A stretch of 64,000 nucleotides of DNA from an uncultured Paracoccaceae bacterium (GTDB lineage Bacteria > Pseudomonadota > Alphaproteobacteria > Rhodobacterales > Rhodobacteraceae), in the NCBI GenBank assembly GCA_947489325.1, contig CANLDA010000001.1, positions 310,001 to 374,000 on the forward strand. Direction: 5' to 3'. The translations under genes and the position numbers were made by a program. This document shows positions 9,178 to 18,201 of the stretch, one piece after another. The notes beneath the pieces were generated by a model that saw only the letters and a list, made by a program, of their open reading frames with translations, had not been told where the DNA came from and made no database searches. Numbering within the stretch: the stretch's first letter is position 1; each line of letters begins with the position of its first letter.

Positions 9178-9369
9178 ATGTCTAACGAAAAGAAACTTGA
9201 TACTGGAAAGTTGCTTGGCTTTGATCGCGACGGCAACTGCATGTGGGGCGAAATTATTGAAGGTGACGATAAATCTTCGGCCATCAGTGCGCTGACCGGT
9301 GCTGTAAAACCGGCAGGTGCCGTTAAACCAGCCGGCGCTGTAAAACCAGTTGGTGGCGTTAAAGGATAA
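9178..9369 (+). CDS. Repeat-containing small peptide, candidate RiPP precursor
   Basis: 63 residues. An acidic, non-repetitive first half (KLLGFDRDGNCMWGEIIEGDD, residues 11-31 in outline) is followed by GAVKPA at 41-46, GAVKPA at 47-52, GAVKPV at 53-58 and the end GGVKG. Codons differ between repeat copies while residues stay the same, which argues for selection on protein. I chose ATG 9178: GGAGGA lies 7 nt upstream (ATG 9175 is the alternative at 4 nt). The next gene starts 2 nt after the stop. The split into a leader and a repetitive tail, next to an HExxH modification-type protein, is what is expected of a peptide precursor. There is no signal peptide. Function is inferred from context only. 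Confidence 0.72.
   Translation: MSNEKKLDTGKLLGFDRDGNCMWGEIIEGDDKSSAISALTGAVKPAGAVKPAGAVKPVGGVKG
9298..9366 (+). repeat. 18-nt in-frame tandem repeat encoding GAVKPA
   Basis: Three complete 18-nt units and a degenerate fourth encode GAVKPA, GAVKPA, GAVKPV and GGVKG. Units differ mainly at third codon positions (GTA/GTT, CCG/CCA, GCT/GCC). The last unit supplies AAAGGA, which is also the ribosome site of the following gene. Confidence 0.9.
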
Positions 9370-9371
9370 CG

Positions 9372-10364
9372 TTGAAATCTGCGCGGGGTCCTGTGCATTC
9401 TTCCCCCCAGATAGATGTCGGCCGTGGCATCGTGCTGAGACTCGCAGAGAGTCTTGGGCATATTGCGCAATCTGGTGTGCTTAAAAATAACGATCTCCAA
9501 GATACGCTTACCTCACTGGGCGGAAGCCTTGAAAATGGCGCGCGCCTTCATCCCGAAGGATTTGCGTGCTATTTCGCGATGCTGCGTGCATTGAATGACA
9601 ACCAGTTGAGCGCGGCCCAAACAGCAGCGCAAGCCATGGCAACATACGAATTACCGGGAAAGGTTGTTCCAACTATTCGCCCGTTGCACGACACGTTTTT
9701 CCTTCCGGAACAAGCGCAACAGATGCGCGCCCATTTTGCGTCTGACAGCCTATTGTCTCGGCAAATAAATCCTGTTCCCACTGCATCTGTTGAACTGTTT
9801 CAGGACCGTTTGAAAGAGGCGCTGGAATTGCTAGCAAATCTTGCGCCGTACTCTCATGCAACTTTCACCAATATTACCACCGAAATCATCCCCGTTATTG
9901 GCCAATCCCATAACGGCATGACGTTTGATGGTTGCAGCAGCGTGGAACGCTGGGGGGCAATCCTCATCAATATGCAGTTGGACCGTACTGCGTTGGTTTT
10001 GGCAGAAACTTTGGTTCATGAAAGCTGTCATTCGTTGCTGTTTGATTTGGCAAACGACAGTTATCTGACGTTGAACCCCGCGGACGAGCTTTATCAAAGC
10101 CCGTTGCGTATTGATCCGCGGCCGATTGATGGCATTTACCATGCCGTATTTGTCTTATCGCATATGTATAGATTTTTGGCAGAAGTCGCTCAAAACCCTG
10201 AAACACCCAATGATATGCGACAAGAGGCAAACACCTTGATGTTCACGCGTCAGCAAGCATTCAATGACGGATACGGCGTTCTGTCAGATCATGCCCAACT
10301 GACGCCTGCCGGGCAGGAGATTTTAAACTCAGCAAGGGCACGGGTGCCCGAAAGCGTCTCATAA
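9372..10364 (+). CDS. HEXXH-motif putative peptide modification protein
   Basis: 330 residues, no signal peptide or membrane segment. LVHESCHSLLFDL gives HEXXH at residues 216-220, and about 25 residues later comes SPLRIDPRPIDGIYHAVF (243-260). This pairing, HEXXH then SP-x-R-x-DPRP and a third histidine (His257), is the pattern of the HEXXH modification domain found beside RiPP precursors; I recall members of that fold acting as 2-oxoglutarate-dependent beta-hydroxylases when fused to radical SAM domains. The start is TTG 9372, 2 nt after the peptide stop, with AAAGGA 5 nt upstream inside the peptide's last codons, so translation is probably coupled. A plain metalloprotease is possible but the downstream signature disfavours it. 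The N-terminal 150 residues are helical and unassigned. Confidence 0.75.
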   Translation: MKSARGPVHSSPQIDVGRGIVLRLAESLGHIAQSGVLKNNDLQDTLTSLGGSLENGARLHPEGFACYFAMLRALNDNQLSAAQTAAQAMATYELPGKVVPTIRPLHDTFFLPEQAQQMRAHFASDSLLSRQINPVPTASVELFQDRLKEALELLANLAPYSHATFTNITTEIIPVIGQSHNGMTFDGCSSVERWGAILINMQLDRTALVLAETLVHESCHSLLFDLANDSYLTLNPADELYQSPLRIDPRPIDGIYHAVFVLSHMYRFLAEVAQNPETPNDMRQEANTLMFTRQQAFNDGYGVLSDHAQLTPAGQEILNSARARVPESVS

Positions 10365-10389
10365 TTCAGACGCATTCAGGCAAGCATTT

Positions 10390-13300
10390 TCAATCGCTTT
10401 CATTCCAGCCGCCACCACCCGGCGTCGCCATACCAAAGACGCCGCCAACAGGCAGATTTATCTCGTCATTGCCTTGCAAATCGACACGGGTGCCGTCGGG
10501 CAATTCGGCCCAATTCACGCCAACTCCGCCATCACTGCCACCATTCACACCAAACGGGGGCACCACGCGATGCGAACACAGGGTGGTTACGGTGACAGGT
10601 GCAAGGAAACGCATGCGGCGCCATGATCCTTCGCCACCTGTCCAGCGCCCTACGCCACCGGAATCGGTGCGGATACCGAATTCTTCCAATCGCACAGGGA
10701 AACGTTTTTCAAGGATTTCTGGGTCCGTCATGCGCGTGTTGGTCATGTGGGACTGCACCGCATCACACCCGTTGAACCCCGGCCCTGCGCCGGTGCCACC
10801 CGCGATGGTTTCATAGTTCTGGAAATCGTCGTTGCCCCAGATGAAATTATTCATCGTGGCCTGTGAACAGGCAATAACACCCAACGCACCATAAAGCGCA
10901 TTACAGGTGGCCTGACTGACCTCTGTGTTGCCCGCGATCACCGCCGCCGGATAGACAGGGCGCAGCATGGAACCTTCTGGCACAATAATGCGCAAAGGTT
11001 TAAGACACCCCTCGTTCAGAGGAATTTCCGACCCAACCATGGTGCGAAACACGTACAGCACCACGGCCCGGCAGATCGACAAAGGCGCGTTATAGTTGCC
11101 TGCGCTTTGCGGACTGGTGCCCGTGAAATCAATCACAGCTTCACGTGCGGCGCGATCCACGCTGACTTTCACTTCGATCTGCGCGCCTGTATCCATGGGA
11201 TAGCTGAACTGCCCATCCTTCAGGCGATCAATCACCCGGCGCACGGATTCTTCTGCATTGTCCTGCACATGGCCCATATAGGCCTGAACCACGTTCAGCC
11301 CATATTGATCCACGACCTTCAGCAACTCTCGTCGCCCGGTTTCATTGGCAGCGACCTGCGCCTTCAGGTCAGCCATGTTCTGATCCGGTGTGCGACAAGG
11401 GAATTTGCCAGAGGCCAGAACCTCACGCGCAAGGGATTCTTGCAATTCACCCGCCTTCACCAGACGCACGTTGTCGATCAGCACGCCCTCTTCGTCGATG
11501 TGGCTGCTGTCTGGTGGGGCTGATCCGGGCGTGCGTCCACCAATATCGGCGTGGTGCCCGCGTGATCCCAGCCAGAACACGATCTCATCCCCATGAAACA
11601 CCGGTGTCACCACTGTCACATCCGGTAAATGCGTGCCGCCGTTATAGGGCGAGTTCAGCATATAGGCATCGCCCTCTTGGATCGTGCCCACATTTTCACG
11701 CATCACGGTGCGGATGCTTTCAGCCATGGACCCAAGATGTACGGGGACGTGCGGCGCATTGGCAACCAAGTCGCCAGCTGTGTCAAAAATCGCACAAGAA
11801 AAATCCAGGCGTTCCTTGATGTTCACGCTCCACGAGGTGTTGGCCAGCGTCGCACCCATTTGATCGGCAACCGACATAAAGAGGTTATTGAATACCTCAA
11901 GCAACACAGGGTCGGCCTCTGTTCCGGCAGCTTGGGCCCGGATTTTGGCAACCTTGCGTTCCAAAATAAGGTTGCCAAAATCATCCAGACGCGCGGACCA
12001 ACCCGGCTCAATCACATTGGTGCCCGTGGCCTCGGTGATGACTGCAGGACCGACAACCTCTGTCGTGGCACTTAGGGTTTCGCGCACATAAAGCGGCACG
12101 TCTTGCCAATCACCTTCGGCAAAGACGTGAATGTGCGCCTTGGGTTGGTCAATTTGCCCCATGGGAACAGCGCTCGGGGTTTCACCAGTTTCGCCAATCG
12201 CCTCAACGCTGATCATTTCAAACAGCAGACCGCGTTCCGGGGAAACAAAACCAAACCGCTGTTTATGCGCAGCTTCAAAATCTGTGCGCATTGAGTCTAT
12301 GTCGCCGAACGGCACCTCAAGCGCCTGATGTGATCCATCATACCGCAGATGGGCCTTAGCCTCGATGCGAACCTGCGCCACGCCTTGGGCACGCACCTCT
12401 TCTCTGGCTTGGATCTCAATCGCATCCAATGCGCTTTGCGCCGCAGCAACATCAGCCAAAGGCGCATCCACCTGCACTTCGCGCATGGCGCGGATTTCGG
12501 CCAACCCCATCCCATAGGCCGACAAAACCCCGGCATGCGGATGCAAAAACACCCGTGTCATACCAAGTGCATCAGCCACCAAACAGGCGTGTTGCCCACC
12601 TGCGCCACCGAAACACTGCAAGGTATATTGCGTTACATCATGGCCGCGTTGAACGCTGATCTTTTTGATCGCATTGGCCATATTGTCGACTGCGATCCGC
12701 AGGAACCCTTCGGCAACCGTTTCAGGCGATTGCGCCGCTTGTCCGGTCGCCTTGGCAATTTCGACAGACAAAGCACTGAATTTTTCACGCACCACATCCG
12801 CATCCAACGGCAGATCACCATTAACCCCAAACACATGTGGGAAATGATCGGGATTCAACTTGCCCAACATCACGTTACAGTCAGTCACGGTCAACGGGCC
12901 GCCCCTGCGATAGCAGGCTGGCCCCGGATCGGCGCCTGCGCTCTCTGGTCCCACCTGATAGCGCCCATCGCGGAAGGTACAAATCGACCCGCCCCCGGCG
13001 GCAACCGTGTGAATATCCATCATCGGCGCACGCATGCGCACGCCTGCCACCTCGGTTTCAAAGCTACGCTCATAATCGCCGGCATAGTGGCTTACGTCCG
13101 TAGACGTGCCCCCCATGTCAAAGCCGATCAAACGATCATAACCAGCCACCTCACCCGTGCGCACCATGCCAACAATACCACCCGCAGGACCCGACAGGAT
13201 CGCATCGCGCCCCTGAAACAGCCCAGCATCCGTCAAGCCACCGTTGGATTGCATGAACAACAGACGTTCACACGCACGGCCCATATCAAGCGCACCTGCG

Positions 13301-13971
13301 ACCTGTTCAACATATCGACGCAGGATTGGCGACAAGTAGGCATCAACCACTGTTGTGTCGCCGCGTCCCACCAATTTCGCCAAGCGCGAAACCTCGGAAC
13401 TGACAGACACCTGTGTAAAACCAATCTCACGCGCCATTTGCGCTGCATGATTTTCATGATCTGGATTCAAATAGCCATGCACACCCGCAATGGCGACACC
13501 TCGCACACCGCTATCAAACGCAGCCTGCAAATCAGAACGCAAAGTGACCTCATCCAATGGGCTTACCACGGCGCCATCGGCATCCAGGCGCTCATCCATT
13601 TCAATCACATCTTCATACAAAAGATCGGGCCGCTTGATTTCCAGATCAAACAGGCGCGGACGGGTTTGATAACCGATTTTCAAAAGATCACGGAACCCTT
13701 TGGTGATGACCAAAAGCACGCGCTCGCCCTTACGTTCCAACAAGGCATTGGTGGCCACCGTCGTGCCCATTTTTACGGCGCGAATGCTGTTGTCAGGAAA
13801 TTGCGCCCCCGCGCCCATCAACTCGCGGATGCCCTGCACAGCGGCATCACGATACCGCTCGGGATTTTCAGACAGCAACTTGTGCGTCACCACTGCACCA
13901 TCAGGCTTGCGGGCAACAATGTCGGTGAATGTGCCACCGCGGTCGATCCAAAATTCCCACTGTCCGCTCAT
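10390..13971 (-). CDS. 5-oxoprolinase / hydantoinase A-B fusion
   Basis: ATP-dependent hydrolysis of 5-oxoproline to glutamate, or of a related cyclic imide; cytosolic. 1193 residues in one chain. The HyuA-like half (to about 690) starts [21 protein letters not shown] and has [15 protein letters not shown] and GGGSICTF; the HyuB-like half carries [35 protein letters not shown] and [11 protein letters not shown] and ends [11 protein letters not shown]. This is the length and order of full 5-oxoprolinases. ATG 13971 is chosen for GGAGG 7 nt upstream. It is convergent with the HEXXH gene, 25 bp apart. No subunit-specific residue lets me separate oxoproline from hydantoin substrates. Confidence 0.92.
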   Translation of the reverse strand: MSGQWEFWIDRGGTFTDIVARKPDGAVVTHKLLSENPERYRDAAVQGIRELMGAGAQFPDNSIRAVKMGTTVATNALLERKGERVLLVITKGFRDLLKIGYQTRPRLFDLEIKRPDLLYEDVIEMDERLDADGAVVSPLDEVTLRSDLQAAFDSGVRGVAIAGVHGYLNPDHENHAAQMAREIGFTQVSVSSEVSRLAKLVGRGDTTVVDAYLSPILRRYVEQVAGALDMGRACERLLFMQSNGGLTDAGLFQGRDAILSGPAGGIVGMVRTGEVAGYDRLIGFDMGGTSTDVSHYAGDYERSFETEVAGVRMRAPMMDIHTVAAGGGSICTFRDGRYQVGPESAGADPGPACYRRGGPLTVTDCNVMLGKLNPDHFPHVFGVNGDLPLDADVVREKFSALSVEIAKATGQAAQSPETVAEGFLRIAVDNMANAIKKISVQRGHDVTQYTLQCFGGAGGQHACLVADALGMTRVFLHPHAGVLSAYGMGLAEIRAMREVQVDAPLADVAAAQSALDAIEIQAREEVRAQGVAQVRIEAKAHLRYDGSHQALEVPFGDIDSMRTDFEAAHKQRFGFVSPERGLLFEMISVEAIGETGETPSAVPMGQIDQPKAHIHVFAEGDWQDVPLYVRETLSATTEVVGPAVITEATGTNVIEPGWSARLDDFGNLILERKVAKIRAQAAGTEADPVLLEVFNNLFMSVADQMGATLANTSWSVNIKERLDFSCAIFDTAGDLVANAPHVPVHLGSMAESIRTVMRENVGTIQEGDAYMLNSPYNGGTHLPDVTVVTPVFHGDEIVFWLGSRGHHADIGGRTPGSAPPDSSHIDEEGVLIDNVRLVKAGELQESLAREVLASGKFPCRTPDQNMADLKAQVAANETGRRELLKVVDQYGLNVVQAYMGHVQDNAEESVRRVIDRLKDGQFSYPMDTGAQIEVKVSVDRAAREAVIDFTGTSPQSAGNYNAPLSICRAVVLYVFRTMVGSEIPLNEGCLKPLRIIVPEGSMLRPVYPAAVIAGNTEVSQATCNALYGALGVIACSQATMNNFIWGNDDFQNYETIAGGTGAGPGFNGCDAVQSHMTNTRMTDPEILEKRFPVRLEEFGIRTDSGGVGRWTGGEGSWRRMRFLAPVTVTTLCSHRVVPPFGVNGGSDGGVGVNWAELPDGTRVDLQGNDEINLPVGGVFGMATPGGGGWNESD

Positions 13972-14052
13972 CTGCGCCTCCAATCTTTTCTGCGCAAGGC
14001 TTCTCCTTGTGCGAATTGATTGTCAACGGCCTGCGTCATAAATGTGGAGACT

Positions 14053-14979
14053 TCATTCCACCGGAGCCCCTGTTCGGGTTCTGCACGGGGCGGCAACGGC
14101 AGCAATGGCAAGAATAAGCCCGGAAATGGTGGCAATCATACCTGCTGCGCTGACCGCGTGATCCGATCCCACCCAAAGGGGCCCATATCCCGCAATCACA
14201 TATCCCAACACTGCCGCGAGAATTGCAAAAATAACGGACCATGCGATTTGCATTTCCAGCCGGTTTGTCATCAGGCGTGCAGCCGCCGGGGGGCAGATAA
14301 ACATTGCAATCACGATGATAGAGCCAACGGCGTCAAATGCCGCCACCGCAGCAATCGCAGCCACCACCACAAGCGCCAATCCCAATGGCCCTGTGCGCAA
14401 CCCCATTGTCTGCGCAAATCCTTCATCAAAGGTGGACAGCTTTAGCGGGCGCCACAATATCCACACAAAGGCAATCACCGCCACTAACGTCAGCGCGATA
14501 CGTGGCAATTCCACGGGCAACCCAGCCAGCGCAACAGGATCCCACAGGGAATCCCATCCGACGGCATCCAACCAAATCAGGCTTTCCAGATTGCCATACA
14601 GCGCATGTTCCACATCCAAGTGCACGGCGCTTGTATCAGATTGTTCCAACAACAAAACACCCGCTGCAAACATCGCCGTAAAGGTCACACCCATCGCGGC
14701 ACCAGGTTCTATCTTACCCAGCTTGCGAATGGCCTCTATCAAGGCAACCGCCACCAATGACGCACCCGCTGCGCCAATCATCATCGGCCATGCGCTAATA
14801 GTCCCTGTCACCAGAAACGCCACCACGATACCCGGCAGAACCACATGACTGATGGCGTCACCAATCAAGGCCTGACGCCGCAGCACCAGAAAATTTCCGG
14901 GCAATGCGCAGGCCACAGCCGCAAACATGCCAATCAATAAAGGTGTCAGGCTTAGGGGAACAAATTCTTCTCCGCTCAT
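14053..14979 (-). CDS. sitD: Metal ABC transporter permease (SitD-like)
   Basis: 308-residue inner-membrane permease of the ABC-3 family for Mn/Fe/Zn, with about eight hydrophobic helices. Family pieces are LVLRRQALIGDAISHVVLPGIV near residue 32, MGVTFTAMFAAGVLLL, and VGSIIVIAMFICPPAAARLM near 216. It is the last gene of a four-gene operon in sitABCD order and its start overlaps the stop of the preceding permease by ATGA. Two different permeases with one ATPase fit a heterodimeric pore. Mn rather than Zn is inferred from gene order and from the operator upstream of the operon. Confidence 0.88.
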   Translation of the reverse strand: MSGEEFVPLSLTPLLIGMFAAVACALPGNFLVLRRQALIGDAISHVVLPGIVVAFLVTGTISAWPMMIGAAGASLVAVALIEAIRKLGKIEPGAAMGVTFTAMFAAGVLLLEQSDTSAVHLDVEHALYGNLESLIWLDAVGWDSLWDPVALAGLPVELPRIALTLVAVIAFVWILWRPLKLSTFDEGFAQTMGLRTGPLGLALVVVAAIAAVAAFDAVGSIIVIAMFICPPAAARLMTNRLEMQIAWSVIFAILAAVLGYVIAGYGPLWVGSDHAVSAAGMIATISGLILAIAAVAAPCRTRTGAPVE

Positions 14980-16181
14980 ACGCCTATCTCCTTTGGGCCA
15001 CCAATACGGCGGTCAATTTCTGCGATTTGATCTGCGGTCAGAACGGTTTCAAGCTCTCGCATCCCGTCATACAGCGCAGCAGCCCCTTCAAGCGCCTGAT
15101 CCGCGCGCACCAGTTCCCAACGTTTTTCGTCACGCAACGCCTTGGCAGCACGGGCGCGGCCAGTTTCAGTGACAACGCCGTCCGCATGCGCCAACCCGGC
15201 ACGTCGCAACAGGCTGAGTGTGAAGCGTTCATAGATCGGCTGTCCCTGTGCCAATGCCAAAAGCCCCTGACGCATATGTACGCGACGCTGAAACCTGCGG
15301 TGACGTAAAGCGGCAGCCAAGACGCCACGTCCGGGCGCAAAGAACAGCGACATCGCGAATACGGTAAAACTGACCAGAACAATGATCGGTCCCGTTGGCA
15401 AAGCTGGCGCCGAAGCTGACAGCGCTGCCCCAACGTATCCCGAAGCCCCACCAAATATTCCGGACAGGACCACCACTTGATCCGTGCGATCCGTCCAAAA
15501 CCGGGCCGCCACGGGCGGAATGATCAACATCGCCACAATCAGGATTAGTCCCACGATTTTCAAACCGACAACCGTCACGGCCATCGCCAGCCCCATAATC
15601 GCTAGATCAATCCGCGCGACATTCAGCCCGCTGGCAGAGGCAAATTCAGGATCAAATGCCACCAACCCCATAGGGCGACGCAGGGCCAGCACCACGGCCA
15701 ACGTCGCCACACCTCCGCCTGCAATCACGATGGCGTCGTTCCACAGCATTCCGGCGGTTGATCCCAACAGGAAGCTTTCCAACCCGGCCTGTCGTCCGGC
15801 GCTCATGGTTTGAATGATGGTCAGCAACACAATGCCAAACCCAAAGAACACCGACAGCACCGCGCCAATCGCCGCATCCTCGGCCAGTCGGGTTTTTCGT
15901 GTCAGCCAATTGACGCACAGCAATCCAACCCACGCCGAAACAGCAGATCCCAGCAACAAACCCGGCAGGCTGCGCCCATCTCCGCCCAACGCCACCATCA
16001 CCATAAAGGCAATCCCAACCCCCGGCAGGGTCGCGTGTGAAATCGCATCGCTCACCAAGGCGCGTTTGCGCAAAAACAAAAACGTGCCCGTCACCCCAGC
16101 AGACACCCCCAAAAAGGCAGCCCCAATGGTGACCAACGTGGCGTTATAGCCCAATTGCAAAAGCAAAGCGTCAAACAGCAT
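14976..16181 (-). CDS. sitC: Metal ABC permease with C-terminal winged-helix domain (SitC-like)
   Basis: 401 residues. The first 290 form the ABC-3 permease (FLFLRKRALVSDAISHATLPGVG, LSVFFGFGIVLLT, IVGLILIVAMLIIPPVAARF). The last ~110 residues are soluble and helical with RVHMRQGLLALAQ, LSLLRRAGLAHADG and VTETGRARAAKALRDEKRWELV, resembling the winged-helix part of DtxR/MntR-type regulators. ATG 16181 is chosen since GGAGGG stands 6 nt upstream; a longer start at 16220 lacks one. A cytosolic DNA-binding-like tail on a permease could sense or gate transport, which is inference. It is coupled to sitD. Confidence 0.87.
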   Translation of the reverse strand: MLFDALLLQLGYNATLVTIGAAFLGVSAGVTGTFLFLRKRALVSDAISHATLPGVGIAFMVMVALGGDGRSLPGLLLGSAVSAWVGLLCVNWLTRKTRLAEDAAIGAVLSVFFGFGIVLLTIIQTMSAGRQAGLESFLLGSTAGMLWNDAIVIAGGGVATLAVVLALRRPMGLVAFDPEFASASGLNVARIDLAIMGLAMAVTVVGLKIVGLILIVAMLIIPPVAARFWTDRTDQVVVLSGIFGGASGYVGAALSASAPALPTGPIIVLVSFTVFAMSLFFAPGRGVLAAALRHRRFQRRVHMRQGLLALAQGQPIYERFTLSLLRRAGLAHADGVVTETGRARAAKALRDEKRWELVRADQALEGAAALYDGMRELETVLTADQIAEIDRRIGGPKEIGV

Positions 16182-16240
16182 GTATCCCTCCGCGACCCCA
16201 TGAGCCGTGGTTTGCATCATTTATAAACATTGGTGTGACC

Positions 16241-17044
16241 TTAGCCCGCCGCCAGTTCCAACTGATCAATTTGCGCCATCGCCAGACGCCCACCATAGGC
16301 CAGATTCAGGTTTTCGGCGGTAAAGGTTGTCTCGACAGGGCCTTCGGCCACTTTGCGCGTATTGATCAGGAAGACCCGGTCAAAATAATCCCGCACAGTC
16401 GCCAAATCATGATGTACTGCGACCACGGTCTTGCCCGCGGCCTTCAGCCCCTTCAACACATCAATAATGGCCTTTTCAGTGGCGGCATCCACCCCGGCAA
16501 ACGGCTCATCCAACAGATACAAATCCGCGCCTTGTGCCAGCGCGCGCGCCAAAAATACGCGCTGTTGCTGACCACCCGAAAGTTGACCGATTTGACGGTC
16601 TGCAAAATCAGACATACCAACGCGATCCAGACAGGCCATCGCTTTGTTCATATGCACCACCTTGATACGACGCAGCAGACCAAGCTCACGATAAAGCCCC
16701 ATCAGGACCACATCAATCACGCGGGTTGGGAAATCCCAATCCACGCTGGCGCGTTGCGGAACATAAGCGATGCGATGTCGTTGCCCATTCAAAGGTTTGC
16801 CATGCACCATCGCGCGCCCAGCCAAGGGTTTGATCACCCCCAACGCAGCCTTAAGCAATGTGGATTTACCCGCCCCATTAGGACCAATAATCGCCGTCAT
16901 GGATCCTTCGACCACGGTCATATCCACGGAAAACACTGCTGGCTTCTGACCATACGACACCGTCATGCCACGTACAGACAGCGGGCTTTGCTCCAGACTT
17001 TGGGCCTGTGCCGCCAATCCATCCATACGCGCCAGTTCCAACAT
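16241..17044 (-). CDS. sitB: Metal ABC transporter ATP-binding protein (SitB-like)
   Basis: 267-residue ATPase of the Mn/Zn importer. Walker A GPNGAGKST is near residue 54, Q-loop region YVPQRASVDWDFP near 94, signature LSGGQQQR near 152, Walker B LYLLDEPFAGVD near 174 and the switch histidine in VAVHHDLATV near 208. The VDWDFP stretch after the Q-loop is common in manganese transporters of this class. Gene 2 of the sitABCD operon, 12 bp after the binding protein stop and about 60 bp before sitC. Confidence 0.93.
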   Translation of the reverse strand: MLELARMDGLAAQAQSLEQSPLSVRGMTVSYGQKPAVFSVDMTVVEGSMTAIIGPNGAGKSTLLKAALGVIKPLAGRAMVHGKPLNGQRHRIAYVPQRASVDWDFPTRVIDVVLMGLYRELGLLRRIKVVHMNKAMACLDRVGMSDFADRQIGQLSGGQQQRVFLARALAQGADLYLLDEPFAGVDAATEKAIIDVLKGLKAAGKTVVAVHHDLATVRDYFDRVFLINTRKVAEGPVETTFTAENLNLAYGGRLAMAQIDQLELAAG

Positions 17045-17056
17045 CGTCGTTCTCCC

Positions 17057-18019
17057 TTAGAAACCAGCCTTTAGCTGTCCATCCATACCGCGGGCCGGCA
17101 CCTCACCACCTAAAGCCGCGGCGATCACTGTGACATTATGATCCAACATTCCCAAATAGGTGCCTTCATAAGTGCCCTCAGCCCCCATCGCATCCGAGAA
17201 CAACTCGCCCCCGATGCGGATGTCATGCCCTTTGGCAGTCGCCCCTTCGATCAAAGCGCGGATGCTGCGATCAGACACAGAGCTTTCCACGAAAACAGCC
17301 GCGATCTCTCGCTCTACAAGCAAATCCACCAACTCACCGATCCTGTTCAAACCGGCCTCAGATTGGGTGGAAATCCCCTGAATGCCCATCACTTCGATGT
17401 CATAGGATTGCCCAAAATACCCAAACGCATCATGGGCAGTCACCAAAACACGCCGATCTTCGGGCACCGTGGCCATGGCCGCGCGCGCATAAGAGGACAA
17501 GCGTTTCACATCGCTGATATGCGCAATGGCGTTGGCGCGATACACATCAGCATTTGCACCATCTGTTGCAATCAGTGCCTCGCACACATTTTCCACCACC
17601 AAGGCCCAGATATCCGGCGTCATCCATACGTGCGGGTCAAACTTGTCGGCATAGTCATCATGACCGCGCAGCAACTTGCGCGGCAACCTATCTGCCACAG
17701 CCACAACATTGCGTTTCTTTTCCAGCTTGTGAAAGAAATCTTCCATCTGCGCTTCGAGGTACAGACCATGCCACAGAACCAAATCGGCGCGCGTCATCGC
17801 AACAATATCGCTGCGCGTCTGGCGATAGGCATGCGGATCAACGCCTGGCCCCATCAGGCCACGCACTTCAACCAGATTGCCACCAACCTGACGAGCGGCA
17901 TCCGCGATCATCCCGGTGGTCGCCACGATTTGCAACTTTCCATCAGCCGCCCATGTTGGCCCCGCCAAAGCAGCCGCTGCAACTGTCAAAAATTCACGCC
18001 GAGAGAATCGCATATCCAT
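17057..18019 (-). CDS. sitA: Periplasmic metal-binding protein of Mn/Zn importer (SitA-like)
   Basis: 320-residue cluster A-I binding protein. A twin-arginine-like signal SRREFLTVAAAALAG is followed by the cut after ALAGPTWA. Metal-ligand regions DPHAYR (about residue 61), FDPHVWM (about 128), the FVESSVSD glutamate and the late GGELFSDAMG aspartate are present. There is no His-rich loop, which favours Mn over Zn. Two ATGs (18019 and 18013) are possible; the second has AAGG at 7 nt and looks better. It heads the sitABCD operon, and two copies of a 15-bp palindrome lie just upstream. Confidence 0.9.
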   Translation of the reverse strand: MDMRFSRREFLTVAAAALAGPTWAADGKLQIVATTGMIADAARQVGGNLVEVRGLMGPGVDPHAYRQTRSDIVAMTRADLVLWHGLYLEAQMEDFFHKLEKKRNVVAVADRLPRKLLRGHDDYADKFDPHVWMTPDIWALVVENVCEALIATDGANADVYRANAIAHISDVKRLSSYARAAMATVPEDRRVLVTAHDAFGYFGQSYDIEVMGIQGISTQSEAGLNRIGELVDLLVEREIAAVFVESSVSDRSIRALIEGATAKGHDIRIGGELFSDAMGAEGTYEGTYLGMLDHNVTVIAAALGGEVPARGMDGQLKAGF

Positions 18020-18045
18020 GCCTTATGTCTACTTGCACATGAATA

Positions 18046-18060
18046 TGCGAATTATTCTCA
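18046..18060 (-). promoter_or_regulatory. Metalloregulator operator, copy 1 (Mur/Fur-like)
   Basis: TGCGAATTATTCTCA is a 7-1-7 imperfect palindrome (one mismatch). A second copy begins exactly 31 bp away, about three helical turns. The position just upstream of the Mn importer suggests repression by a Fur-family manganese regulator (Mur); the regulator itself is not in this window. Confidence 0.65.
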
Positions 18061-18076
18061 TCTAGGTCAATGCTTT

Positions 18077-18091
18077 TGCGAATTATTTGCA
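18077..18091 (-). promoter_or_regulatory. Metalloregulator operator, copy 2 (Mur/Fur-like)
   Basis: TGCGAATTATTTGCA, the better of the two palindromes, with TGC/GCA ends and one mismatch within the arms. It sits between sitA and the divergent deoC gene and shares the first eleven bases with copy 1. Confidence 0.68.
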
Positions 18092-18201
18092 ACTAAAGCT
18101 TGACCATGTGAACAAAATCACGCGCACTGCCCCTGCGCAACGCCTTGTCATTGACCAACAGGCGTGACAGGTTGAAGCCTTGTTTTACACGTGAGATACC
18201 C

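Noticed and set aside
9298-9366. CRISPR-like or minisatellite reading of the 18-nt repeat
   Set aside because: There are no unique spacers and units are in frame within a gene with a good ribosome site.
12349-14019. A 556-codon open frame on the plus strand
   Set aside because: It is antisense to the well-supported 5-oxoprolinase along its whole length and its translation has no domain; it is caused by codon bias of the real gene.
16235-17074. 279-codon plus-strand frame
   Set aside because: Antisense to the sitB ATPase, whose Walker motifs are complete.
17138-18103. 321-codon plus-strand frame
   Set aside because: Antisense to sitA and crossing its operators; no ribosome site or family pattern.
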